Shown piece after piece: positions 1 to 8,763 of a stretch of 64,000 bases of DNA (its first letter is position 1; each line of letters begins with the position of its first letter). This DNA comes from Pseudomonas sp. ML2-2023-3 (lineage in GTDB: Bacteria; Pseudomonadota; Gammaproteobacteria; Pseudomonadales; Pseudomonadaceae). Made by a program: the position numbers and the translations under genes. Under the pieces are notes generated by a model. That model saw only the letters and a program-made list of their open reading frames with translations, was not told where the DNA came from and made no database searches. The stretch is from positions 2,266,501 through 2,330,500 of the forward strand of contig NZ_CP146343.1 in the NCBI RefSeq assembly GCF_037055275.1. The letters run 5' to 3'.

Positions 1-291
1 CATATGCTCGAACACCTCGATCAGGCTTTCAGCATTGAATCCATGGCCAGCCTGGCCAGTATGAGTGCCAGACACTTTGCCCGGGTTTTTGCCCGTGAGG
101 TCAACATGACGCCCATGGATTTTCTTCAGGGCGCGCGTATAGACCGGGCCAGAAACCTGCTGGAGACCAGTGAGTTGCCCCTGAAAACAGTCGCTTTCAA
201 AAGTGGCTTCGGCAGCGTCAGGCACATGCGTTTTCTGTTCAATGAAAAGCTTGGTCTGACCCCGGCTCAGTACCGCGAGCAGTTCAGCTAG
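1..291 (+). CDS. AraC-family regulator, C-terminal part (partial)
   Basis: The frame is open from the first base of the window, so this is the 3' end of a longer gene. The visible 96 residues make up a complete AraC-type double helix-turn-helix domain: the first HTH ([20 protein letters not shown]), then the linker with [10 protein letters not shown], then the second HTH ending in the family signature around [24 protein letters not shown]. This form of the signature is typical of GlxA-type regulators, whose missing N-terminus would be a DJ-1/PfpI-like domain; that is inference because the N-terminus lies outside the window. It sits just upstream of, and co-directional with, an alpha/beta hydrolase gene that it might control. 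Confidence 0.85.
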   Translation, partial: HMLEHLDQAFSIESMASLASMSARHFARVFAREVNMTPMDFLQGARIDRARNLLETSELPLKTVAFKSGFGSVRHMRFLFNEKLGLTPAQYREQFS

Positions 292-413
292 CCTCTACTG
301 TCCGTGGTGGGCACCGATATGGCCGTAACGCTCCTACCAGAGCAGTTGTGCTGTCATCGATGCCTGCCAAGATAGATGAGAACTCTTTGCACTTGCACAA
401 GGATGACCGCCCC

Positions 414-1238
414 ATGAGTACGTTCACCACCCGCGATGGCACCGAAATCTACTACAAGGACTGGGGCACGGGGCAGCCCGTGGTGTTCAGCCACGGCTGG
501 CCGCTGAACGCCGATAGCTGGGAATCGCAGATGCTGTTCCTGGCGTCCAAGGGCTATCGGGTGATCGCCCATGATCGCCGCGGCCACGGGCGCTCCAGCC
601 AGCCGTGGGCAGGCAACGATATGGACACCTACGCCGATGACCTGGCGCAGTTGATCGAGCTGCTGGACCTGCAGGATGCCGTGCTGTTCGGTTTTTCCAC
701 CGGCGGCGGTGAAGTGGCGCGTTATATCGGTCGTCATGGTACGGGCCGGGTGGCCAAGGCGGGGCTGATTTCATCGGTGCCGCCCTTGATGCTCAAAACC
801 CAGGCCAACCCTGGCGGCTTGCCGCTAGAGGTGTTTGACGGGATTCGCCAGGCGTCACTGGCGGACCGTTCGCAGCTGTACATCGACCTCGCGAGCGGCC
901 CTTTCTTTGGTTTCAACAAACCGGGGGCAAAACCCTCCCAGGGCATGATCGACTGGTTCTGGATGCAGGGCATGACCAGCGGCCACAAAAACGCCTACGA
1001 CTGTATCAAGGCGTTCTCTGAAACCGACTTTACCGAAGACCTGAAAAAGTTCGACATACCGACCCTGGTGGTCCACGGCGACGCCGACCAGGTGGTGCCG
1101 ATCGAAGCTGCGGGCATTGCGTCGGCAGGATTGGTCAAAGGTTCTACGCTGAAGATCTACCCCGGTGCCCCCCACGGGCTGACGGATACCCACAAGGATC
1201 AGCTCAATGCCGATCTGCTGGCGTTTCTCAAGGGCTGA
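414..1238 (+). CDS. alpha/beta hydrolase, non-heme chloroperoxidase/arylesterase type
   Basis: A 274-residue single-domain alpha/beta hydrolase, the usual length for the cofactor-free haloperoxidase/arylesterase family. Visible are the oxyanion-hole region [10 protein letters not shown], the nucleophile elbow GFSTGGGE (Ser about 95), the acid in HGDADQVVP (Asp about 223) and the base in PGAPHGLTD (His about 254). These spacings match the Ser-Asp-His triad of Pseudomonas arylesterase/chloroperoxidase enzymes. There is no signal peptide, so the enzyme is probably cytoplasmic; the substrate is unknown. The start at 414 follows an AAGGAT-like ribosome site and begins with [18 protein letters not shown], the family N-terminus; an upstream in-frame start at 348 would add unconserved residues. 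Confidence 0.88.
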   Translation: MSTFTTRDGTEIYYKDWGTGQPVVFSHGWPLNADSWESQMLFLASKGYRVIAHDRRGHGRSSQPWAGNDMDTYADDLAQLIELLDLQDAVLFGFSTGGGEVARYIGRHGTGRVAKAGLISSVPPLMLKTQANPGGLPLEVFDGIRQASLADRSQLYIDLASGPFFGFNKPGAKPSQGMIDWFWMQGMTSGHKNAYDCIKAFSETDFTEDLKKFDIPTLVVHGDADQVVPIEAAGIASAGLVKGSTLKIYPGAPHGLTDTHKDQLNADLLAFLKG

Positions 1239-1275
1239 TACGCGTTGCTTCACTTCAACTCTGTAGCGATCCACC

Positions 1276-1301
1276 GTGGGAGCGAGCCTCTCGTTCCCGC
1301 G
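1276..1301. repeat. REP-like single hairpin (GTGGGAGCGAG type)
   Basis: The arms GGGAGCGAG and CTCGTTCCC pair with one mismatch. This resembles one half of the longer element at 39713-39798. It lies in the 115-bp gap after the hydrolase gene and may act as an mRNA stabiliser or weak terminator. Confidence 0.4.
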
Positions 1302-1353
1302 GTTGAAGTGTCTGCAGGGAATAGTCGACTGGATAGGGTTGGAGCCTTGCGTC

Positions 1354-1965
1354 ATGTCTGAATCCACTGAGATCAATCCGCCGACCCGGGCTTTCGATGA
1401 GGTTGTGACCCTGGTGGTCAAGCATCGGGTCAAGGCCGGTTTTGAAGTGCCCTACAACGCGTGGCTGCGCAAGATCGTGCGCATCGCCGGGCAGTGGGAC
1501 GGGCATCTGGGGGTGGATGTCGTGCCCGGCAAGAGTGCCGGTCTGGACACCTATACCTGCGTGCTGCGCTTTTGCTCCACTGACGCCATGCAGCGCTGGC
1601 TGGACTCGTCGCAACGCCGCGAACTGGTCAACGAAGCCACTCCCATGCTGGCGGACGGTGACCAGACCGAGGTCAATCCGGTCAACGAATTCTGGTTCGC
1701 GCCCCACACCGAGTCCCGAACGCCACCCCCCCGCTGGAAGCAGGCCGTGCTGACGCTGATGGTGATTTTTCCCCATACCTTGCTGGTGCCGCTGATCTGG
1801 AAGCCCTTGCTGGGCTTGAGCCCTTTTTTCTCCCAGTACGTGGTCGCCACCTTTGTGATCACGCTGACCATCGTTGTTTCGGTGGTTTATCTGTTTATGC
1901 CAATGGCGACGCGTGTGTTCGCGCCCTGGCTGACTGCTGCCACTGAACCCGAGGAACCGCGATGA
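1354..1965 (+). CDS. antibiotic biosynthesis monooxygenase-fold protein with C-terminal membrane helices
   Basis: About 203 residues. The N-terminal ~105 residues look like a dimeric ferredoxin-like ABM domain: VVTLVVKHRVKAGFEVPYNAW, then a strand containing HLGVDVVPG and a helix with STDAMQRWLDS. The C-terminal ~80 residues hold two hydrophobic helices (around VLTLMVIFPHTLLVPLIW and VVATFVITLTIVVSVVYLF), so the protein is probably held at the inner membrane. ATG 1354 was chosen because conservation-like sequence begins there; the frame stays open to 1276 without a good start. Its TGA overlaps the ATG of the amidohydrolase (ATGA at 1962), showing translational coupling. The biochemical role is not determinable from sequence. 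Confidence 0.7.
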   Translation: MSESTEINPPTRAFDEVVTLVVKHRVKAGFEVPYNAWLRKIVRIAGQWDGHLGVDVVPGKSAGLDTYTCVLRFCSTDAMQRWLDSSQRRELVNEATPMLADGDQTEVNPVNEFWFAPHTESRTPPPRWKQAVLTLMVIFPHTLLVPLIWKPLLGLSPFFSQYVVATFVITLTIVVSVVYLFMPMATRVFAPWLTAATEPEEPR

Positions 1966-3800
1966 ACGCCGATCTGATCTTATTCAATGGCCAATTTAAT
2001 ACCGTCGATCGCGAAAACCCCCATGCCAGTGCCGTGGCCATCCGCGACGGCCGCTTTGTGGCCGTCGGCACCGATGCTCAGGCAATGGCCCTGCGCGGTA
2101 CGGGCACCCAAGTCATCGACCTCAAGGGGCGCTGTGTCATTCCGGGCCTTAATGACTCGCACCTGCACCTGATCCGTGGCGGCCTGAACTACAACCTCGA
2201 ACTGCGCTGGGAAGGCGTGCCATCCCTGGCCGATGCGTTGCGCATGCTCAAGGATCAGGCCGATCGCACGCCGACTCCGCAATGGGTGCGCGTGGTCGGC
2301 GGCTGGAACGAATTCCAGTTCGCCGAAAAGCGCCTGCCCACCCTGGAGGAACTGAACCAGGCGGCCCCGGACACTCCGGTCTTTATCCTGCACTTGTACG
2401 ACCGGGCGCTGCTCAATCGGGCCGCGCTGCGAGTGGCTGGCTATACCCGCGATACCCCGAACCCGCCGGGTGGCGAGATTGTGCGCGATGCCAACGGCAA
2501 TCCGACCGGCATGCTGGTGGCGCGGCCCAACGCGATGATCCTCTATTCGACCCTGGCCAAGGGGCCGAAGCTGCCGCTGGAGTATCAGGTCAACTCCACC
2601 CGCCAATTCATGAGTGAACTCAATCGCCTGGGCCTCACCAGCGCGATTGATGCGGGTGGTGGTTTCCAGAACTATCCAGATGATTACCAGGTCATCGAGC
2701 AACTGGCCAAAGACCAGCAATTGACCATCCGCATTGCCTACAACCTGTTTACGCAAAAGCCCAAGGAAGAACTGACCGATTTCAAGAACTGGACCAGCAG
2801 CGTCACCCTCCACCAGGGCGATGACTTTTTGCGGCACAACGGCGCCGGAGAAATGCTGGTGTTCTCGGCAGCGGACTTCGAGGACTTCCTTGAGCCGCGC
2901 CCGGACTTGCCGCAAACCATGGAAGACGAACTGGAGCCCGTGGTGCGCCACCTGGTGGAGCAGCGCTGGCCGTTTCGCCTGCATGCCACCTACAACGAAT
3001 CCATCAGTCGCATGCTCGACGTGTTCGAGAAGGTCAATCGCGATATTCCGTTCAATGGCTTGCCGTGGTTTTTCGACCATGCCGAAACCATCACCCCCCA
3101 TAACATTGAGCGGGTAAGGGCCCTGGGCGGCGGCATTGCGATTCAGGATCGCATGGCGTTCCAGGGCGAGTATTTCGTCGAGCGATACGGCGCCAAAGCG
3201 GCCGAAGCCACGCCACCCATCAAGCGCATGCTGGCCGAAGGCGTGCCGGTGGGGGCGGGCACCGATGCCACCCGCGTGTCCAGCTACAACCCGTGGACTT
3301 CGCTCTACTGGATGGTCAGCGGTCGCACGGTCGGTGGTCTTGAGCTGCACGCCGAAGGCCTGCCCCGGCTCACTGCGCTGGAGCTGTTCACCCACGGCAG
3401 CGCCTGGTTTTCATCCGAACAGGGCAAAAAGGGGCAGATCAAGGTCGGCCAGTTGGCAGACGTGGCGGCCCTGAGCGCGGACTTTTTCAGCGTCGACGAA
3501 GAAGCCATCAAGTGGATCGAGTCCGTGCTGACCGTGGTGGGCGGCAAGGTGGTGTATGCCGCCGGCGACTTCGAAAAACTTGGCCCGGCCCGCGTACCGG
3601 TGTTGCCCGACTGGTCGCCGGTGGTGAAAGTCCCCGGCCACTGGCGCCCGGGTGCGCCGCTGCAGGCGCAGGTCCACCAATGCAGCGGGCCATGCGCGGT
3701 GCATGCCCATGGCCATGAAAAAGCACGTTTGTCGAATGCACCGGTCAGCGACTTTGCCGGATTCTGGGGCGCCTTTGGCTGCTCCTGTTTCGCCTTTTGA
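1962..3800 (+). CDS. amidohydrolase family protein, YtcJ-like
   Basis: A 612-residue metal-dependent amidohydrolase. The N-terminal beta-sandwich strand (ADLILFNGQFNTVDRENP), the first metal-binding motif near residue 67 (NDSHLHL, in place of the common HxH), the lysine/His-rich barrel segments (RLHATYNES, WFFDHAETITPHN) and the final aspartate region (GVPVGAGTDATRVSSYNPW) are all recognisable and in family order. YtcJ-like members are cytoplasmic hydrolases, often annotated as amidases or imidases, with few known substrates. It is coupled to the upstream gene and followed 32 bp later by a YcaC-type hydrolase, suggesting a pathway that cleaves an amide or cyclic amide. The C-terminal extension past residue 560, rich in Cys/His (CSGPCAVHAHGHE), is unusual and could bind a metal. 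Confidence 0.85.
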   Translation: MNADLILFNGQFNTVDRENPHASAVAIRDGRFVAVGTDAQAMALRGTGTQVIDLKGRCVIPGLNDSHLHLIRGGLNYNLELRWEGVPSLADALRMLKDQADRTPTPQWVRVVGGWNEFQFAEKRLPTLEELNQAAPDTPVFILHLYDRALLNRAALRVAGYTRDTPNPPGGEIVRDANGNPTGMLVARPNAMILYSTLAKGPKLPLEYQVNSTRQFMSELNRLGLTSAIDAGGGFQNYPDDYQVIEQLAKDQQLTIRIAYNLFTQKPKEELTDFKNWTSSVTLHQGDDFLRHNGAGEMLVFSAADFEDFLEPRPDLPQTMEDELEPVVRHLVEQRWPFRLHATYNESISRMLDVFEKVNRDIPFNGLPWFFDHAETITPHNIERVRALGGGIAIQDRMAFQGEYFVERYGAKAAEATPPIKRMLAEGVPVGAGTDATRVSSYNPWTSLYWMVSGRTVGGLELHAEGLPRLTALELFTHGSAWFSSEQGKKGQIKVGQLADVAALSADFFSVDEEAIKWIESVLTVVGGKVVYAAGDFEKLGPARVPVLPDWSPVVKVPGHWRPGAPLQAQVHQCSGPCAVHAHGHEKARLSNAPVSDFAGFWGAFGCSCFAF

Positions 3801-3832
3801 TCCCGTAACACCTATCTATCGAGGAGTTTCAC

Positions 3833-4459
3833 ATGAGCACTGTTCCGTACAAGCGCCTGAACAAAGATGATGCTGTGGTGTTGCTGGTTGACCACCAGAC
3901 CGGTCTGATTTCGCTGGTCCAGGATTTCTCGCCAAACGAATTCAAGAACAACGTGCTGGCGTTGGGCGATGTGGCCAAGTTTTTTAAGCTGCCGACCATT
4001 CTGACCACCAGTTTTGAAAACGGCCCCAACGGCCCGATGGTGCCGGAGCTTAAGGAACAGTTTCCGGACGCCCCGTACATCCCGCGTCCTGGCCAGATCA
4101 ATGCCTGGGACAACGAAGACTTCGTCAAGGCGGTAAAGGCGACCGGTCGCAAGCAACTGATCATTGCGGGTGTGGTGACGGATGTATGCGTGACTTTCCC
4201 GACGCTGTCGGCGCTGGCTGAAGGTTATGACGTGTTTGTGGTGACGGATGCGTCGGGCACCTTCAACGAAACCGTACAACAGGCTGCCTGGGCGCGAATG
4301 ACGGCAGCGGGTGCACAGTTGATGAACTGGTTCTCGGTGGCGTGCGAGCTGCAAGGGGATTGGCGCAATGACATGGAAGGCCTGGCGAACCTGCTGTCGC
4401 CGCGCATTCCCAACTACCGCAACCTGATGAACAGCTATTCGGTATTGACCGCCAAGTAA
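3833..4459 (+). CDS. ycaC: isochorismatase-fold hydrolase, YcaC family
   Basis: 208 residues, closely matching the remembered E. coli YcaC along its length: LLVDHQTGL (catalytic Asp), PTILTTSFENGPNGP, FPDAPYIPRPGQINAWDNED, and the nucleophile segment IAGVVTDVCVTFP (Cys about 118). YcaC is an octameric cysteine hydrolase of uncertain substrate. A strong GAGGAG ribosome site precedes ATG 3833. It is the third gene of the 1354-4459 operon, which ends at a REP-like element. Family assignment is firm; physiological substrate is unknown. Confidence 0.9.
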   Translation: MSTVPYKRLNKDDAVVLLVDHQTGLISLVQDFSPNEFKNNVLALGDVAKFFKLPTILTTSFENGPNGPMVPELKEQFPDAPYIPRPGQINAWDNEDFVKAVKATGRKQLIIAGVVTDVCVTFPTLSALAEGYDVFVVTDASGTFNETVQQAAWARMTAAGAQLMNWFSVACELQGDWRNDMEGLANLLSPRIPNYRNLMNSYSVLTAK

Positions 4460-4476
4460 GGCAGCTCCGTTGCTGT

Positions 4477-4578
4477 TGTAGTCGCTGCCGTAGGCTGCGA
4501 TAAGAGCCGCAGGACCTTCGTTTGGTTTTGGAACGAGGGTCGCTTCGCAACCCGTCGCAGCCTGCGGCAGCGGCTACA
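4477..4578. repeat. REPIN-like inverted repeat (GTAGTCGCTG type)
   Basis: About 102 bp with outer arms TGTAGTCGCTGCCGTAGGCT and, on the opposite strand, TGTAGCCGCTGCCGCAGGCT; the centre holds the GGACCTTC motif seen in the copies at 17564 and 24103. It separates the convergent ycaC and mechanosensitive-channel genes. Confidence 0.8.
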
Positions 4579-4595
4579 GATATCACCCTCCCTTC

Positions 4596-6023
4596 TCAGC
4601 GCCTGTGCAACCAACTCAAAAAACCGCCTTTGATGGCCGGTGCCGGCGCGGCCATCAGCGCCATGCGGCTACTTTGCTGGCGCACGGCCTGCAACCTGTT
4701 CAACGCCCGTCCTACCTCTGTGCGCTGCGCCATGCATTCGCGGGTCACAGACTTGTCGAGCCGATAAATGATGCTTGAGGTCAAGGTGGTAAAGGTCGCC
4801 TGGGACGGCGAATCCGTGAGAATGCTTTCCTCGCCCATGATCTCTCCCGGCCCCATGCGTCCGGCCTCAACAGGCCCCGCTGCGTCGGGCACGGTCACGC
4901 TGACCACTCCGGTGGCGATGACCATCAGGCTGTCCGGCACCTCGTCCAGCGCCAGCACCACCTGACCGGCCGCGTATTGCTGGGCAACCATGGAGAGGGC
5001 GATCTGGTCCCGCTCTTGCTCACTCAGGGAACGGAAGACTTTCACCTCGTCGAGCAAGGCCCGCGCCCGGCCCGCGGGTTCGATTATCGCGTCAGGCTGG
5101 CGTGAAATACCCGCCGCTTCCAGGTGTCGGTGGGCCAGGTCAAACAATTGGTTGCGCACTTCACTTTTTCTGGCCAAGTCGGCAATGAACCCGCTGGCCA
5201 CGTATTCGGACATGATCTCGCCAGCCTCCTTGAGCACCGCTTTGGGCGCAGGATTGAGCAGCAGGCTGCTGCTGCCCTGCAGCGTGCGCTCCAGTGCATC
5301 GAGCACCCGGCGGGGGCGAACATGGTTGGGCACCTGAATGCTGATCGACACGCCATGCAGATTCGTGGGCCGGCTCAGGTTGACGATCTTGGCCTTGGCC
5401 GCCACCGAGTTGGGCACGACCGCCGTACTGCCCGCGCTGGTCAGCAGGTGGGTGGCGCGCCAGTCGATATCCAGCACCTTGCCTTCGACACCGTCGATCA
5501 CCACCCAGTCATCCACCTGATACGGCTTGGTGGTGTTGAGCACGATGCCGGAAAACACGTCACTGAGGGTGCTCTGCAAGGCCAGGCCGACCACAATGGC
5601 GACCACCCCGGAAGTCGCCAGCAAACCTTTGACCGGCAACTCCAGCACGTACCCGGCTGCGGCGACGATGGCCGCCAGAAACACCAGGGCGCCAATCACA
5701 TCCTGCAGCAGGCGGCCGCTGTGACCGATGCGGCGCATCAGCACCAGGCCGATCACTTCGGTCAGCACCCGCGCCGCGTACAGCCACCACACAATTCCCA
5801 GCGCCGTCGCCCCCAATTGCTCCACCCGGTCATCGGTAAACAGCGGGGCCTGCAACGGGCTGACGCCAGCGTTGATGATCAACGCGCTGAACATCGCAAA
5901 CAGCGCCAGACGCACTCCCACCCGGGTGACACGTTGCTTGAACGGCGCCAGATGCCAGAGTGCGGTGTCGATCACCAACAGCACGGCACCCCAGGACAGC
6001 GGGTGATCGAGGAGAAAGGACAT
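4596..6023 (-). CDS. MscS-type mechanosensitive channel with cyclic-nucleotide-binding domain
   Basis: 475 residues. The N-terminal half has four to five hydrophobic helices (LSWGAVLLVIDTALW, LALFAMFSALIINAGV, ALGIVWWLYAARVLTEVIGLVLM, IGALVFLAAIVAAAGYVL), followed by the MscS pore helix and beta domain: TSGVVAIVVGLALQSTLSDVFSG, PYQVDDWVVIDGVEGKV, VVPNSVAAKAKIVNLSRP. The C-terminal ~140 residues (VFRSLSEQERDQIALSM to the end) form a Crp-like cyclic-nucleotide-binding fold with GPGEIMGEESILTDSPSQATFTT-type residues. This architecture corresponds to the bCNG channels, thought to gate on ligand rather than chiefly on tension. ATG 6023 has a GGAG site seven bases upstream; a TTG at 6029 is less likely. 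It is divergent from the LysR gene at 6142. Confidence 0.9.
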   Translation of the reverse strand: MSFLLDHPLSWGAVLLVIDTALWHLAPFKQRVTRVGVRLALFAMFSALIINAGVSPLQAPLFTDDRVEQLGATALGIVWWLYAARVLTEVIGLVLMRRIGHSGRLLQDVIGALVFLAAIVAAAGYVLELPVKGLLATSGVVAIVVGLALQSTLSDVFSGIVLNTTKPYQVDDWVVIDGVEGKVLDIDWRATHLLTSAGSTAVVPNSVAAKAKIVNLSRPTNLHGVSISIQVPNHVRPRRVLDALERTLQGSSSLLLNPAPKAVLKEAGEIMSEYVASGFIADLARKSEVRNQLFDLAHRHLEAAGISRQPDAIIEPAGRARALLDEVKVFRSLSEQERDQIALSMVAQQYAAGQVVLALDEVPDSLMVIATGVVSVTVPDAAGPVEAGRMGPGEIMGEESILTDSPSQATFTTLTSSIIYRLDKSVTRECMAQRTEVGRALNRLQAVRQQSSRMALMAAPAPAIKGGFLSWLHRR

Positions 6024-6141
6024 GGGCAAACTCCAGTTTCAGAAAGCAGGCGAGAGAGGGGGACCGTGCACAGAGAATAGACGGGTGTTGAAAAGGGAAA
6101 AAGCCGCTATAAAGGGTTTAACTGTCCACCAGGTAGTGACA

Positions 6142-7038
6142 ATGAACCCCTTTGAAGACATGCGTATTTTTTGCCAGGTCATGGACTCCGGCAGCTTCAC
6201 GGCGGCGGCCGACCAACTGGGCCTGTCCAAGCAATTCGTGAGCCGACGATTGATGCAACTGGAGGCGCGACTGGGCGTGCGCCTGCTCAACCGCTCTACC
6301 CGGCGACTGGACGTCACGCCCCTGGGGCAGACCTATTACGAGTCGGCCATGCGCTTGCTCAACGACGTCGAGCACATGGAGCAGGGCATCGCCGGCCAGA
6401 CCAGCGAGCCGCGCGGCACCCTGCGGGTCAGTGCGCCGCTGTCCTTTGCGATGGCGCATCTGGGCTGCCTGCTGCCGTTGTTTTTGCAGCGCTACAGCGG
6501 CGTGACCGTAGAGGTGGACCTCAGCGACCGGCCAGTGGACTTGCTCAGCGAAGGCTATGACCTGGCCTTGCGCATCGGCGTGCTGGAAGACTCGACCCTG
6601 ATTGCCCGCCGTATCGCCAGCATCGATCGCGTGTACTGTGCCAGCCCGGCCTACCTGGCCGAGCGGGGCACACCGCTCAAACCCCAGGAGCTGCACGAGC
6701 ATGATTGCCTGCCCTACGGTCATGGCCGTCAAGTGCAGTGGCGTTTCGAAGGGCAGGGCAAGCCCCTGACCCTCAACGTCAGCGGGCGCATGCGGGTCAA
6801 TAATGGTGAGTTGCTCAAGGATGCGGCCATCGCCGGGCTGGGGATTACCTACCTGCCGACCTTTATCGTCGGCTCGGCGCTGGAGAGCGGGCAATTGGTC
6901 CGGGTGCTGGACGATTACCGCTGCGCGCCGCTGGCGTTATCGGCGGTCTATCCGCAGCACCGCCAGCGCTCGCAGCCGGTGCAGGCATTGATCGAGTTCT
7001 TGCGCGAGCGGCTGGATCAAGTGCAAGGAGGGTTGTAG
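6142..7038 (+). CDS. LysR-family transcriptional regulator
   Basis: 298 residues. The N-terminal winged HTH is typical: MRIFCQVMDSGSFTAAADQLGLSKQFVSRRLMQLEARLGVRLLNRSTRRLDVT. The effector domain begins near residue 90 (RGTLRVSAPLSFAMAHLGCLLP) and carries the usual periplasmic-binding-protein-like strands, e.g. VEVDLSDRPVDLLSEGYDLALRIG. The FAxxGSFTAAA variant and the SFV recognition helix place it in the AaeR/DmlR-like branch. ATG 6142 fits the family N-terminus; the long open frame upstream back to 6022 is unlikely to be translated. It could regulate the divergent channel gene or the exported hydrolase operon 175 bp downstream. Confidence 0.92.
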   Translation: MNPFEDMRIFCQVMDSGSFTAAADQLGLSKQFVSRRLMQLEARLGVRLLNRSTRRLDVTPLGQTYYESAMRLLNDVEHMEQGIAGQTSEPRGTLRVSAPLSFAMAHLGCLLPLFLQRYSGVTVEVDLSDRPVDLLSEGYDLALRIGVLEDSTLIARRIASIDRVYCASPAYLAERGTPLKPQELHEHDCLPYGHGRQVQWRFEGQGKPLTLNVSGRMRVNNGELLKDAAIAGLGITYLPTFIVGSALESGQLVRVLDDYRCAPLALSAVYPQHRQRSQPVQALIEFLRERLDQVQGGL

Positions 7039-7213
7039 CGCCATTGTGCAGATCAGGCCAGGGTGGGGCATTTATGCATGCTTGATATAAGTGCTATCCG
7101 GTAAGCGCCGTTTATCAATTAACTCCCAGCCGCTAAGTTACTTCTATATTGAATACGCGCACGTCTATGGCGGCCGTTTCCTACAGAAGTTTCACTTTGA
7201 CGGGGAGATTTTT

Positions 7214-8263
7214 ATGACGTTTACGGTGCTTAAAGCCACGCTAATGGCCGCAATGGTCGGTATGTCCGCCGCCGAGGCGGGCGACTACAAAGCCAACCCG
7301 TTTACCTTGACCTACGCTGGCGCAATCACCCGCAACGAGCCGGGCAAGGTCAACATTCATCCGGTTACCTACACGCTCAACGGCCTGGATATTGCCGCCA
7401 ATGTGTACACTCCGGCGAACTACGATGCCAACAAAAAATACCCGGCCATTGTTGTTGCTCACCCCAACGGCGGAGTCAAGGAGCAGGTGGCGGGCCTGTA
7501 TGCCCAGCGCCTGGCTGAAAAGGGCTACATCACCATCACTGCGGATGCCGCCTATCAGGGGGCCAGTGGCGGTCAGCCGCGCAATGTGGATAAACCTGCC
7601 AACCGCGTTGAAGACATCCACGGCATGGCTGACTTCATCGCCCGTTACCCCGGTGTTGATCCTCAGCGTCTTGGCCTGCTGGGCATCTGCGGCGGTGGTG
7701 GCTATGCCTTGAAGGCGGGGCAAAGCGACAAACGCTTCCAGTCGATTGCCACCGTGAGCATGTTCAACTCCGGGCTGGTTCGCCGTAATGGCTTCATGGA
7801 TTCGCAACTGGACACTATCCAGGAGCGTCTGCAACAGGCATCCGCAGCCCGTGCCCAGGAAGCGGCAGGCGGGGAGGTGGTGTACACCGGTGATGTCAAA
7901 CTCACCGACGAACAGATCGCCAAGCTGCCTTTCGACCTGTATCGCGAAGGCTTCGAGTATTACGGCAAGACCCATGCCCACCCCAACTCGACCTTCAAAT
8001 ACACCCTGAGCAGCCTGCTGGACCTGATGAGCTTCGATGCCACCAATCAACTCGAACTGCTCAACACGCCGCTGCTGATGATTGCCGGCAGCAAGGCCGA
8101 CACGCTGTACATGACCGAGCAGGCGTTCGCCAAGGCTACGGGCACCCAGGACAAGACGTTGTTCAAGATCGAGGGCGCGACCCATATCCAGACCTACTGG
8201 GTGCCTGAATATGTCGACGCAGCCATCAACCAGCTGGCCGATTTTTACGCCAGGACACTCTGA
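7214..8263 (+). CDS. exported alpha/beta hydrolase (dienelactone-hydrolase-like)
   Basis: 349 residues. The first ~22 residues (MTFTVLKATLMAAMVGMSAA) look like a signal peptide, with likely cleavage after AEAG. The hydrolase core begins with YTLNGLDIAANVYTPANYD and KYPAIVVAHPNGGVKEQ. The nucleophile elbow region reads LGLLGICGGGGYA, so the nucleophile is cysteine within GxCxGG as in dienelactone hydrolases; an acid (AGSKADTLYM) and base (EGATHIQTYW) follow in order. It heads a compact three-gene operon with a cupin and a CMD-fold protein, all with export signals. The substrate is unknown. ATG 7214 has GGGGAG upstream. Confidence 0.82.
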   Translation: MTFTVLKATLMAAMVGMSAAEAGDYKANPFTLTYAGAITRNEPGKVNIHPVTYTLNGLDIAANVYTPANYDANKKYPAIVVAHPNGGVKEQVAGLYAQRLAEKGYITITADAAYQGASGGQPRNVDKPANRVEDIHGMADFIARYPGVDPQRLGLLGICGGGGYALKAGQSDKRFQSIATVSMFNSGLVRRNGFMDSQLDTIQERLQQASAARAQEAAGGEVVYTGDVKLTDEQIAKLPFDLYREGFEYYGKTHAHPNSTFKYTLSSLLDLMSFDATNQLELLNTPLLMIAGSKADTLYMTEQAFAKATGTQDKTLFKIEGATHIQTYWVPEYVDAAINQLADFYARTL

Positions 8264-8277
8264 GTCGGGAGGCAGGC

Positions 8278-8763
8278 ATGAACAGGACACTATGGACGCT
8301 TGCGCTGTGTGCCGCGGTGCCCCTGACTGACGCCGCCGCTGGCGGTAGTGACAGGGCCCGCACGCAGCAGATCACCCGTGGCGACACTCAGGTACCGTCG
8401 CCGGGGCCAGCGGATTATTTTTCAGGAGTGGTGCGCGTCGATCCCTTGTTTGCTGCCAGCGATGAAATCAGTGCATCGGGTGCCTATGTCACGTTCGAGC
8501 CTGGAGCACGCTCGGCCTGGCACACTCATCCAGCCGGGCAGCGGCTGGTGGTGGTTTCCGGGGCAGGCCTGACGCAGGAGTGGGGCAAGCCGGTGCAGCA
8601 GATTTACCCGGGCGACGTAGTGGTCTGCCCGCCGGGCATCAAACACTGGCATGGCGCAGGGCCAGACGGTGCCATGACCCACCTGGCCGTCACCGGCACG
8701 GTGGACGGCAAAAACGTGACCTGGATGGAGAAAGTCACGGATGAACAATACCGAGCCCGTTAA
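8278..8763 (+). CDS. exported cupin-domain protein
   Basis: 161 residues with an N-terminal signal peptide (MNRTLWTLALCAAVPLTDAAA) and one cupin barrel. Metal ligands are visible in the two motifs: SAWHTHPAGQRLVVVSG (two His plus Gln in place of Glu) and PGDVVVCPPGIKHWHG (His). The form matches the small metal-binding cupins annotated as (R)-mandelonitrile-lyase-like, but that reaction should not be assumed. A GGAGG site lies before ATG 8278, 14 bp after the hydrolase stop, and the gene overlaps the next by 23 bp. Confidence 0.85.
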   Translation: MNRTLWTLALCAAVPLTDAAAGGSDRARTQQITRGDTQVPSPGPADYFSGVVRVDPLFAASDEISASGAYVTFEPGARSAWHTHPAGQRLVVVSGAGLTQEWGKPVQQIYPGDVVVCPPGIKHWHGAGPDGAMTHLAVTGTVDGKNVTWMEKVTDEQYRAR

